This document shows, piece by piece, positions 53,101 through 62,391 of a DNA stretch of 64,000 nt. Source of the DNA: Mucilaginibacter sp. L196 (GTDB taxonomy: Bacteria > Bacteroidota > Bacteroidia > Sphingobacteriales > Sphingobacteriaceae); the NCBI RefSeq assembly GCF_009765905.1, contig NZ_LMUO01000019.1, positions 1,284,292 through 1,348,291 on the forward strand, written 5' to 3'. The notes under the pieces were generated by a model. The model was given only the letters and a program-made list of their open reading frames with translations. It had not been told where the DNA came from and did no database searches. Every line of letters begins with the position of its first letter. The stretch's first letter is position 1. The position numbers and the translations under genes were made by a program.

Positions 53101-56100
53101 TTAGAATTTAACATTTACACCAACGTTATATATTTTATCAAGCGGATATAGATACCCATACGTGCCGGATGGATGCTCCGGATCGACGTATTTAACATTG
53201 GTTATGGTAAACAAGTTATAACCATTTGTAAATATCCGCACCCCTTTAACCCCTATCTGTGATAAAAAATTTCCGGGTAATGTGTAGCCTAGTTCAGCAC
53301 TTTTAAGCCTCATATAAGCCGCGTTCTGAAAATTAAATGTTGAATTGGTATTAGCAGTAGTGCCTGTGTAAGCAAAATGGCCCGGCACCCAAACAGTATT
53401 TGGATTATAAGGATCGGCATTAGGATTAGCAGGATGATAATCGTTTAAAAATTGTGTTAACGCGCTACCACCACCCCATAGCGGTATATTTAATTGCTCG
53501 ATGTAGGAAACGCTGTACATTGCAGTCCCCTGGAACAACAAATTAATATCAAAGCCTTTATATGCACCGCCAATAGTAAGGCCATAAGTTACTTTAGGTA
53601 TTAATGGTGTGCCATTAGGGTTACCGCCATAAGCAATTGGATGATTATCATTACCATCTATCTGGCCATCGCCATTCCAATCCTGGTAAATGTAATCGCC
53701 AACAACTGTGTTGCGGCTAACAAAAGTAGGGCTGTTAACAATCTGACCATAATTTTGGTATTGTCCTGCTCCACTGGTTCCCCATTGGATACCTTGATTC
53801 CTGTTTGCCAGGTTATTTAACCAATCAAGATATGAATTACCCTGTTTTGACTCAGCATATGTGGTATTCATAGTATTGGTGTAAGAAAAAGTACCTTTTA
53901 TATTATAAGTGAATTTGCCGATATGATTTCTGTGCGTTACTTCAAAATCAAAGCCCTGGGTTCTATCGCCATTAATATTGGCCTCTGGCAGCGGAGTACC
54001 CAAAACATCAGGCACTTGTAATACAGGAGCAGTCAATAACCCGGTTCTGTTACGAATAAAATAATCAATAGTAAAACCGAATAATCCTTTCCAGACATCA
54101 AAATCCACACCTACATCAAAAGTATGTGAGGTTGCCCAGGTAATGTTTGGGTTTGGCAACCCGGTACTTTGTACAGCATTTATAAACGTGTTATTGAATA
54201 CTGAACCGGTAGGTACTTGGTTGTTTGAACCATTTGCAGGGTAATTATAACCACTCAGGAACTGATAATATAGCGGTCCGTCATCCCCTAGCACACCATA
54301 CGAAGCACGAAACTTTAAATTATCAATAAACGATAATGCAGAAGAGTTTTTCCAGAAATCCTCGTCAGATACACGCCATCCTAATGAAGCAGACGGAAAA
54401 AATCCCCATCCCTGTTTAGGTGCGAACTTAGATGATTGATCATCCCTGAAACTAAATTCAGCTAAATATCTACCTTTAAAATCATAAGTAGCCCGTCCTA
54501 CAATTGAGTTAGTTGCATATTGATACAATCCGTTTGTAGTTTCTGTAGCAGCTTGTAATGCGCTATTACCTGCAATCAGTTGATCAACAGGTATTGCAAG
54601 CTGCCTGTATGCGGCAAAGTTATCACCGCTTTGTCCGTTACCTTCATAAAGTAATAAGGCACTTACATTGTGGATGCCTCCAAAAGAGTGGGCATAGTTA
54701 AGTGATAACTGATCCGTATTTTGTGTATAATCGTAATACTGCCTTTGTACAAAGCCTGGCGAATTATTTAGCGTCGGGTTATAAGCCTGTGTGGCACCAT
54801 CATAAATATAAAGATTATAAGCTATCTGGTATAGCTTATTGTCCTGTATCTGATCGTCATAGCTGTAAAGGCCCTTTAAAGTTAATCCATCAACAAAAGG
54901 CAGCTTATAATCAATACTAAGCGAACCGTTGTAAAATTTATTATTTTGTGTAGAGTAACCATTAATATTCGAATTTTCGTAAGCTACCGGGTTTCCACCA
55001 TCAACTATACCATCACTTAAATACGAAGGATTATTATTGGCATAAATTGTTTGGGTGGGTAATTCCCTCCAGGTTTCCCGGGTTGTGTACCAAAAAGATT
55101 GTGCCGGAGAATTTTTCTGATCCATTATGGCACTCATATTTAAGTTAACCGTAATGTTTTTGCCTATTTTACTGGTAACATTTGAACGTATATTATAACG
55201 TTTGTAATTAAGATCATTACTGGTTAAAATACCATCCTGATCAAGAAAACCTCCACTTAATAAATAAGTTGTATTCTCATTTCCACCGGTTGCTGTTAGG
55301 TTATGCTGTTCCTGCATTGCCGATTTTTTGAAAACAGCATCGTACCAATCTGTACTTTGTTTGCTACCATCTGCATAAGCTGCAAAATCTGCCGGAGTAT
55401 AGGCTATAATTCCACCATTAGAATTATGCAGGTCTTGTTGGTTAACAAGTGTCATATACTGGGTAGCATCCACCGGTTTAGGTAAACCGGAAGGCACCTG
55501 CGCACCAAACGTACCTGAATAAGTAAGTTGAAGCGAACCAGCTTTTCCTTTTTTGGTAGTAACCAAAATTACGCCATTTGCAGCTTTAACACCATAAATG
55601 GAAGCGCCGGCATCTTTCAAAACCGAAATGCTTTCAATATCATTCGGGTCTAGCCTTGATAATATATTGCTTGTGCCAACATTATTATCGCCATTACCAC
55701 CTGTAACAGAAAAATCGGGCATCTCTACACCATCAACTACAATTAATGGGTTGCCCATTCCTCGTATCGAAATATTATTTGCAAAATCTCCCGGTTCAGC
55801 TGTGTTTTGAACTACCTGCAAACCGGCAACTTTACCTGTTAGCATATTTTCAACATTCTCATTTTTGGTGGTAACGATATCTTGTCCGCTGATTGATGAT
55901 ACCGCATTGGTAAGAGACACCTTTTTTTGTGTACCGTAACCAACTACTACAACCTCATCTAAATTCGACGTTGAGGGGATTAGCTTAACTGTTAAAGTTT
56001 TTTGCTCGCCTACAATAATTTCCTTCTTGTTGTAACTAACAAAGCTAAAAATCAGTGTAGCGCCTTTATCGGCATTGATAGAAAAATTGCCGGCAATATC

Positions 56101-56325
56101 AGTAACAGTTCCGTAGTTAGTTCCTTTAACAAGAACACTTACGCCGGGCATTGAATCGCCCTTTTCATCTACAACTCTGCCCTGAATTTTTGATCCCTGG
56201 GCAAAAACTGATGCGGAGAACATTAAAAGACACGCCAGCAAAGCCAGTTGCGGCGACCTGATAATTTTTAGTTTTGCCGACCATAGTGTAACGAGCCGAC
56301 CATAACTAGTAAAAGTTTTCTTCAT
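53101..56325 (-). CDS. SusC/RagA-family TonB-dependent receptor (PUL 2)
   Basis: Outer-membrane glycan importer of 1074 aa. Signal sequence (about residues 25-42, SVFAQ), carboxypeptidase-like regulatory domain (KIQGRVVDEKGDSMPGVSVLVKGTNYGTVTDIAGNFSI), plug with the SusC signature (LDEVVVVGYGTQKKVSLTNAV.., NPLIVVDGVEM..LDPNDIESISVLKDAGASIYGVKAANGVILVTTKKG) and C-terminal barrel ending in YNVGVNVKF. Unlike the PUL 1 receptor it has no STN domain, in keeping with the absence of FecR/sigma genes here. Control probably comes from the SARP-type hybrid regulator upstream. Confidence 0.96.
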   Translation of the reverse strand: MKKTFTSYGRLVTLWSAKLKIIRSPQLALLACLLMFSASVFAQGSKIQGRVVDEKGDSMPGVSVLVKGTNYGTVTDIAGNFSINADKGATLIFSFVSYNKKEIIVGEQKTLTVKLIPSTSNLDEVVVVGYGTQKKVSLTNAVSSISGQDIVTTKNENVENMLTGKVAGLQVVQNTAEPGDFANNISIRGMGNPLIVVDGVEMPDFSVTGGNGDNNVGTSNILSRLDPNDIESISVLKDAGASIYGVKAANGVILVTTKKGKAGSLQLTYSGTFGAQVPSGLPKPVDATQYMTLVNQQDLHNSNGGIIAYTPADFAAYADGSKQSTDWYDAVFKKSAMQEQHNLTATGGNENTTYLLSGGFLDQDGILTSNDLNYKRYNIRSNVTSKIGKNITVNLNMSAIMDQKNSPAQSFWYTTRETWRELPTQTIYANNNPSYLSDGIVDGGNPVAYENSNINGYSTQNNKFYNGSLSIDYKLPFVDGLTLKGLYSYDDQIQDNKLYQIAYNLYIYDGATQAYNPTLNNSPGFVQRQYYDYTQNTDQLSLNYAHSFGGIHNVSALLLYEGNGQSGDNFAAYRQLAIPVDQLIAGNSALQAATETTNGLYQYATNSIVGRATYDFKGRYLAEFSFRDDQSSKFAPKQGWGFFPSASLGWRVSDEDFWKNSSALSFIDNLKFRASYGVLGDDGPLYYQFLSGYNYPANGSNNQVPTGSVFNNTFINAVQSTGLPNPNITWATSHTFDVGVDFDVWKGLFGFTIDYFIRNRTGLLTAPVLQVPDVLGTPLPEANINGDRTQGFDFEVTHRNHIGKFTYNIKGTFSYTNTMNTTYAESKQGNSYLDWLNNLANRNQGIQWGTSGAGQYQNYGQIVNSPTFVSRNTVVGDYIYQDWNGDGQIDGNDNHPIAYGGNPNGTPLIPKVTYGLTIGGAYKGFDINLLFQGTAMYSVSYIEQLNIPLWGGGSALTQFLNDYHPANPNADPYNPNTVWVPGHFAYTGTTANTNSTFNFQNAAYMRLKSAELGYTLPGNFLSQIGVKGVRIFTNGYNLFTITNVKYVDPEHPSGTYGYLYPLDKIYNVGVNVKF

Positions 56326-56651
56326 AATAAGTTTGGTTAATTGGTTAATAATTGTGATTACCTACCGAGAGCCAGGACGGCTTTTTTTCGGGGTTGACCA
56401 CTTGGTTACTTACACAATGATAGGTTGAGTGGTATTAAAATAAGGGTTAAAAAATGGGTTAATAGGCAAAATAATATTATTAATCCCCTTAAATTATTTA
56501 CACAATGAGTAATTTAAGTGCCCGTATAACATGAATAGATATATAAAAGGCAATAAATAAGATATTGATATTTTCAATCCCTTTGTACATATTATGCATG
56601 TATAATTGGAATTTTAATAATAATGGAGTAATACAGACCGCTATAAAGTAC
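56326..56651. other. Regulatory region upstream of PUL 2 susC
   Basis: About 326 bp, AT-rich, no gene. Contains two direct repeats TTACACAATGA (listed separately). Since the regulator gene ends and susC begins on the same strand here, this interval must hold the promoter of the susCD operon. Confidence 0.55.
56410..56508. promoter_or_regulatory. Pair of 11-bp direct repeats TTACACAATGA
   Basis: TTACACAATGA occurs at 56410..56420 and again at 56498..56508, in the same orientation with starts 88 bp apart, in the region upstream of susC. SARP-type regulators are known to bind direct repeats, and a SARP-domain regulator is encoded next door, so they are candidate binding sites. The wide spacing, 8 helical turns plus, is unusual for a single dimer. 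Confidence 0.4.
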
Positions 56652-59192
56652 TTAGTGTAAGATTTTATCTAAGCTAATTGCATAATCAACGCCTAGGGAT
56701 TTTTTGTATTCGGTTACAAACTGGTCATATATTTTTTTGGTATAATCAATACCTTTTACTCTTCGATAGCTTTTTAACTGATATTTTAATGCAGTATCAT
56801 TAAAAACATCAACGTTTAATATAAGCCTGCTTATTTCTAATAATAGTTTGTAGTTCTCTTCAGCGTATAATTTATCAAGTTGAGGTAACAACTGGTTCAA
56901 TAGCTGTTCTTCAAAATCTGATTTAAAACCGTCGAGCCATAAATCGGTCATATTGCTTAAAAAAGAGCCGCGGTTAATCAATTCAAAATAATTAATAATT
57001 GATTCCTGCTTTCCATTACCGCCTTTTTTGAGTATGTCCCAAACTATATAGTAATCGCAGTAAAAAACTTCATCAGTATTAAAAAAGTAAATATCATTAA
57101 AAAAGGTAAGCTCAATACCATCAATATCGCCTATGGCACTTCTTAAGTGATTAAGTGTAACACCTTTAATATTTTTAGTTTTAGCAACATCCTTATCAGG
57201 CCAAAGTAAGTGTGATATTTTTTTTGATGGGATACCGTTATTGTCTTTGCTGTATAATAATATCAATATAAATAACTGTTTAATTTTGGGGCTAAACAGA
57301 TAGGTAATATCCCTGCCTTTTTTATCAAATACCATAAACTCGCCCAACAAATAAACTGCATTTATTTTGCGCTCATCTGTTTTTTGCCTATCCAGTAATT
57401 CATCTTCAAACTCATCAATAACCGGGATAATGTTCCTTGGCGTTTTCTTTTTATACAACCATATTAGCACAAGTATTAATAATACAATAACTAATAATGG
57501 CGCAATGTATATTAACTTAAACCAATGTTTAATTTGCCATTTATGGAATTGTGAATAGCTGGCGGCGCTTACCGGCGGATACGAAAGTGAATATATTTTT
57601 ATAGTAGAATTATTAGGATCGGTAAACTCCTGAATAGTACAAAGCAATTGATTGGTTTTGTTATTGAGAAACAAATTAATATCACTTTCTATCCTCTCTG
57701 ATACAACCGGTATTGATGCACTTACAATTTGATATGAACCATCTTTAATCGAGAATTTATATAGTTTTATACTTGTTTTAAATATTTCGTGAGGATAGCA
57801 TAAAGCGTAAAAGTATTTACCATCACTTGATAATACCAAGTTATTTGCAGGCACAAAAACCTCATTAGGATGAATATTCCATATCTTTTTTATAGTGTGG
57901 GTTTGAAGATTGATACAATACAAATCATAATATTGCCTGCCTCCTACAATCTGGCTGCCGGATTCGTTACCGTACCCGCCAAATAAATAAACTTCGTTAT
58001 TCTCATTAACGTTACTTACTGCCGAGAAAAAACGAGGGGTGATAGTATCTCCTTTAAAAACAACTTTCTGCCACTTATCATCCTTCCGGCTGTAATTAAA
58101 AAAGTTATTATAATAAGTATAAAGCCCATAGCCACCAAAAAGGTAAATACTATCCTGAGTTTTATTGTAAAAGATATTATGATGATGCCTTTGCCCAATA
58201 AACTGTGCCTTGCCTATTGTTTCCCATACCATTGATTTCATATCAAGGGCGGCTATACTGGGTGTACCAGGCGGCACATTAAAGGCTTCGTAGATATAGC
58301 ATTTATCCTCTTTAGCATTAAATATGCTTTTACCCAGTAACATTGCTACCGGCGCTGGCTTTTTAAAAGCCGTAGAAACTGCACTCCCCTTTTCACTATC
58401 ATAAACCATTAACGAGTCTCTTGTATATATAAACAAGTTTTGATCAACCGGTGTAAAATTCAATCCGGCTACTTGCTTAAAAGCATGCTCATAGCTAAGT
58501 TTCCAGTAGTATGAATCATTAATTAGCCATACCGGATTTTCGACCAAGCCAATTTCTTCGCCATTATCGCTATGAACAATATTTCCACCAGATTCATCTA
58601 ACGGGAACGAATAGCTTTTCTGATTATCCTCAACCACCAAATTTTTGATTGCCATATCCGGCACTTCCATATAATATTGGTTTTTACCAAATATTAATTT
58701 TGCCGTAATCGTATCTTCTAAACCTAAACCATTAGCATGATATAACTGGTTATCTATATAAATTTTTACATTATCTTCTTTTAAGTTAAAATCCACCTTA
58801 ACTTTTATCCATTTACGCTGATGCAGTTGTGATGTTTGTATAGGTATTTTTAGTTTATTACTTTTTCTATCGATATTGAAATTTAAATAGGCTGCCCCGT
58901 TAAAATATAAATAACTTAAGCTGTACGAGTTATTTTTGCCGGCCAGGTTAAATATGTAGCCAAGGTTTTTAGTATCCCATAACGAAAGATCAAAGCTAAT
59001 TGATAAACGATCCTGAAATAATTGGGGGTGCGTACTGAAAACATCATAAGATGTGCGCTTGTTTAGCAGGCTGTCATTTGAATTAAACATCAAACCCTGG
59101 GCTTGCGCTCCTATTATATGAAAGAATAAAAAGAATAAGCCAATTTTAAAAGCTATAAAACGGCCACGTAAACAATTAAATAATTCTCGCAT
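56652..59192 (-). CDS. Transmembrane LamG/kelch-SARP hybrid regulator of PUL 2
   Basis: Single-protein signal transducer of 846 aa. Order: signal anchor/peptide (about 15-33), LamG-like beta-sandwich (about 55-200), kelch-like beta-propeller with LFGGYG repeats (351-356 and 403-408; region about 240-540), one transmembrane helix (about 558-580), then a cytoplasmic region with an OmpR-type winged helix (about 612-705) and a bacterial transcriptional-activation domain (BTAD, about 712-840), the SARP layout. An extracytoplasmic sugar-sensing propeller joined to a SARP DNA-binding module differs from the hybrid two-component and SusR types. It is adjacent and co-oriented with susC of PUL 2, so I infer it senses a glycan and activates that operon. 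Confidence 0.82.
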   Translation of the reverse strand: MRELFNCLRGRFIAFKIGLFFLFFHIIGAQAQGLMFNSNDSLLNKRTSYDVFSTHPQLFQDRLSISFDLSLWDTKNLGYIFNLAGKNNSYSLSYLYFNGAAYLNFNIDRKSNKLKIPIQTSQLHQRKWIKVKVDFNLKEDNVKIYIDNQLYHANGLGLEDTITAKLIFGKNQYYMEVPDMAIKNLVVEDNQKSYSFPLDESGGNIVHSDNGEEIGLVENPVWLINDSYYWKLSYEHAFKQVAGLNFTPVDQNLFIYTRDSLMVYDSEKGSAVSTAFKKPAPVAMLLGKSIFNAKEDKCYIYEAFNVPPGTPSIAALDMKSMVWETIGKAQFIGQRHHHNIFYNKTQDSIYLFGGYGLYTYYNNFFNYSRKDDKWQKVVFKGDTITPRFFSAVSNVNENNEVYLFGGYGNESGSQIVGGRQYYDLYCINLQTHTIKKIWNIHPNEVFVPANNLVLSSDGKYFYALCYPHEIFKTSIKLYKFSIKDGSYQIVSASIPVVSERIESDINLFLNNKTNQLLCTIQEFTDPNNSTIKIYSLSYPPVSAASYSQFHKWQIKHWFKLIYIAPLLVIVLLILVLIWLYKKKTPRNIIPVIDEFEDELLDRQKTDERKINAVYLLGEFMVFDKKGRDITYLFSPKIKQLFILILLYSKDNNGIPSKKISHLLWPDKDVAKTKNIKGVTLNHLRSAIGDIDGIELTFFNDIYFFNTDEVFYCDYYIVWDILKKGGNGKQESIINYFELINRGSFLSNMTDLWLDGFKSDFEEQLLNQLLPQLDKLYAEENYKLLLEISRLILNVDVFNDTALKYQLKSYRRVKGIDYTKKIYDQFVTEYKKSLGVDYAISLDKILH

Positions 59193-59525
59193 TAAAGGTT
59201 TTCTTCAATAGAATGTATTTTTTTTTAATATTAAATTTATACTGCTAAAGTAGAATTTTAAAGGGCGAAAAAATAATTAATAACTTTCTTTTGTACTTTT
59301 TCTTGTAAAAAACAATGTAGATATCGCGTAAATATTAAAGAGGTGTTAAATTACATTGAACCTATATATTCTGATAGAACACATAGGATGTAGAAGTTAA
59401 TTCCCTTATTTCCATGATTTAGTGAACACTCAGATAAAACAATTTACCTAACATCAATTTCCTTTCTAATCTATTTTTTAATACCTTCGCCGCCCCTAAA
59501 ATTTTATTGTCTTAACCCCGCTGCT
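59193..59525. other. Divergent promoter region
   Basis: About 333 bp between the SARP-type regulator (minus) and the Hsp70-like gene (plus). AT-rich, no gene. TACCTTCG (59482..59489) resembles a -7 box for the Hsp70-like gene, 37 bp upstream of its ATG. Nothing else recognised. Confidence 0.4.
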
Positions 59526-60793
59526 ATGAAAAGGTTTTTATACGGAATTGATTTTGGAACAACTAACTCTGCTTTGGCTATTTACGATGAAGAGTCAAAA
59601 GAAATACATAGTACCATCATTATTCCTTCACTCATTTATTTCTATCATCAGTTCAATGCAGCAAGTTCCTCAAATTATGTTGTAGGCGAAGAGGCGATCA
59701 CAGCCTACCTCAAAGATGATATGAAAGGGCGATTTATCAAGTCTGTTAAACAAATATTATCAAGGAGCAGTTTCTCAGAAACCCGTATTCATAATAAGAA
59801 GTATAATGCTTCGGATCTTGTGGCTATCATTTTAAAGGAGTTGAAGGATCGGGCAGATAAATTGATCGGGCAAGATTGCAGAAAAGCAATAATAGGCAGG
59901 CCTGTTTTTTTTGACGACGACAACGTGCAAAAAGATACGTTAGCACAAACCAGGTTATATAAAGCAGCAGAAATCGCTGGCTTTGTGGACATACGTTTTC
60001 AATTCGAGCCTATTGGAGCGGCCTTCGCCTATGAAAAAAGCCTCGTAAAAAAGGAAAATGTACTGGTGGCCGATCTGGGTGGTGGTACCACAGATTTTAC
60101 TTATTTAGTGCTTGATCCTGAAAAAGTAGGGAGTAAAGACAGGAAGAACGACATGATGGCTAATGGTGGTATTTACATAGGGGGAGATAGCTTTGATTCT
60201 TCTTTTATGTGGGAGAAGGGCACCCCATACTTCGGCAAAAACACCCAATATGAAGCTACTCCGGGTAAGGTATTAACGGTTCCAAAATCACTTTTCGCAA
60301 ATATTTGTTCTTGGGAACAAATGAATTTCTTTAATGGTTTGCGTATTAGAAAAGACATAGAAGATTACTATTACTTTTCAGGTGAAGATCCTCAGTTTAA
60401 AAACCTAATCACGCTTATTGAAAATAATTTGGGCTATTCGGTATTTCAATCCATCGAAAAAACAAAAATCACGCTTACCAATGCGGATAGTGCTGTGTTT
60501 AGCTACAACAATATGGATATCAATATTGACGAGGAATACCACTACCGGATTATGAGCAGATTATCGCAAAAGACGTGAATCGGATTGCAAACTATCTGGA
60601 TGAGTTTATGCTGCAAAACAACATCGATCCTCAAAATATTAATAGTTTGTTTTTAACAGGCGGCACTTCTATGGTGGGTAGCATTCAAAAACTCTTTAAA
60701 AACAAATTTCCACATGTTAACCTAAACTCGGGAGATAACTTTAAAAGCGTAGCCAAAGGTTTAGCTTATAGTGGTTACTTATTTGAAAATTAA
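59526..60793 (+). pseudogene. Hsp70-family (YegD-like) protein, broken by a -1 frameshift
   Basis: ATPase-only Hsp70 relative. The first frame (59526..60578) begins MKRFLYGIDFGTTNSALAIYD, the actin/Hsp70 phosphate-1 motif, and has LVADLGGGTTDFTYL (phosphate-2). The second frame (60575..60793) supplies INSLFLTGGTSMVGSIQKLF, the adenosine motif. They join if one base is lost near 60546: the sequence then reads DYEQIIAKDVNRIANYLDEF continuously. The rebuilt product is about 422 aa, without a substrate-binding domain, as in YegD. The break is a deletion of one base in a non-homopolymer, so a real mutation is a little more likely than for the sulfatase, but an assembly error is possible. Confidence 0.82.
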
Positions 60794-60816
60794 AATTTCC
60801 CACCTGTTTTACAGGA

Positions 60817-60824
60817 TATTTTCG
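60817..60824 (+). promoter_or_regulatory. Candidate -7 box for the MFS gene
   Basis: TATTTTCG resembles the Bacteroidota -7 element TAnnTTTG and lies 25 bp upstream of the ATG. No convincing -33 TTG was found at the usual spacing. Confidence 0.3.
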
Positions 60825-60849
60825 CTTTTTTTGTCCCTTAATATCTGCA

Positions 60850-62103
60850 ATGAAAAAAATCAGTGATTTTACAGTACTCAGGGCATTCCGCAGCGTTAAT
60901 TACACGCTTTATTTTACTGGCAGGGCTGTTTCACAATTTGGTACGTGGATGCAACGCACTGCGGTTATATGGGTGGTGTATTCTATTACGCACTCGGCCT
61001 TTCTGTTAGGGGTGACCATATTTGCAGAGCAATTCCCTTCGTTCCTGTTCTCAATCTTCGGCGGTGTTGCAGCCGACCGTTATGACAGGTACAAGGTTAT
61101 AAAGCTCACCCAAATCACATCAATGATACAGGCGATATTATTGGCCGCATTGGTAATTACAGGCCATACTATTGTGTGGGCGATACTTGTTTTAAGTGTG
61201 ATATTAGGCATAATTAATGCTTTTGACGTACCTGCAAGGCAGGCATTAGTACATGATGTTGTCGCGGATCAGGCCGACCTTCCAAATGCTTTATCGCTTA
61301 CTACAGCTACTGCAAGCCTGGCACAATTATTAGGCCCTGCTTTGGCCGGTATTGTTTTAAGTGCCTTTGGTGCTGGCGTTTGTTTTCTGCTCAACGCTGC
61401 AAGCTTTGGCGCTGTTATTATTTCATTGCTGTTGATGAAGTTACCTGTTCATCAACCAAAAAAATCAGAGAAAAAGATCCTAACAGAATTTGCTGAAGGT
61501 TTTAGCTATCTTAAAAAAACACCTGATATCGGCATGGTTATATTAATGCTCGCAATCATCAGTTTATTTGTGCTGCCCTACAATACGGTTATACCCATAT
61601 TCGCTAAAGTAATATTTAAAGGCAATGCATCCACCTTTGGGTACATCACCAGCTTTATTGGCGTAGGTGCGGTATCGGGTACCATTTTCCTTGCTTCGCG
61701 TAAACCCGGCACACATTTAAAAAGGATATTATTTGTGAGTACCATCATGATGGGAATTGGATTGATCGGTTTTTCGCAAATAACCAAATTCCCCATAGCC
61801 ATGTTCTTCGCTATTTTAACCGGGTTTGGTGCAATTGCGCAGTTTACTGTATCCAATATTATTGTTCAGTCTGAATCGGCACCACAAATGCGCGGGAGGG
61901 TTATCAGTATTTTACTAATGGCTATCTTCGGGATGATGCCGCTTGGCAGTGTGGTGATCGGCGCTGTATCAGAACACATTGGCGCACCAACAACCGTATT
62001 AGCACAAGGCATTATATCGATTGTTGTAGCATTGGGATTCGCGAGCTTCCTGACTAAAAAAAGGAAACAGCAGTCCCCTGTTGTTGAGGAAACAATTGTT
62101 TAA
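60850..62103 (+). CDS. MFS transporter, EntS/MFS_3-like exporter
   Basis: Inner-membrane transporter of 417 aa with about 12 transmembrane helices. The start SVNYTLYFTGRAVSQFGTWMQRTAVIWVVYSITHSAFLLGVTIFAEQFPSFLFSIFGGVAADRYDRYKVI is typical of the MFS_3 group, including the loop 2-3 motif GGVAADRYDRYK. Enterobactin-type or drug export is the usual annotation; the substrate here is unknown. It follows the Hsp70-like gene by 56 bp on the same strand. Confidence 0.93.
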   Translation: MKKISDFTVLRAFRSVNYTLYFTGRAVSQFGTWMQRTAVIWVVYSITHSAFLLGVTIFAEQFPSFLFSIFGGVAADRYDRYKVIKLTQITSMIQAILLAALVITGHTIVWAILVLSVILGIINAFDVPARQALVHDVVADQADLPNALSLTTATASLAQLLGPALAGIVLSAFGAGVCFLLNAASFGAVIISLLLMKLPVHQPKKSEKKILTEFAEGFSYLKKTPDIGMVILMLAIISLFVLPYNTVIPIFAKVIFKGNASTFGYITSFIGVGAVSGTIFLASRKPGTHLKRILFVSTIMMGIGLIGFSQITKFPIAMFFAILTGFGAIAQFTVSNIIVQSESAPQMRGRVISILLMAIFGMMPLGSVVIGAVSEHIGAPTTVLAQGIISIVVALGFASFLTKKRKQQSPVVEETIV

Positions 62104-62391
62104 TGCGTTTAATTGAATAAAGAATACTTAAGATTAAACGTTGCTAACGTTCTATACTATAGCCTGTTTAATCTGTTCACTATTTCTTTCGTACAAATAC
62201 CTTCAAGAGCAACTCCGCTCCTGCTGTCCCAAGTGGTTCCCAAAATCCAGGTTAGCGACGATTTTAAAGAAATACTAAGTATTCACTTTTAGTAATCAGG
62301 GTAAAGCTTCTAAAGCGTGTCATATGGGAAAAAATAAGCAAATGACTCTTCTTCTATCTCAATCATCCCTTTTAACTAGAAATAATTAAAC
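62104..62391. other. Gap before the last receptor gene
   Basis: 288 bp without a gene. No repeat, hairpin or clear promoter that I can name. Confidence 0.4.
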
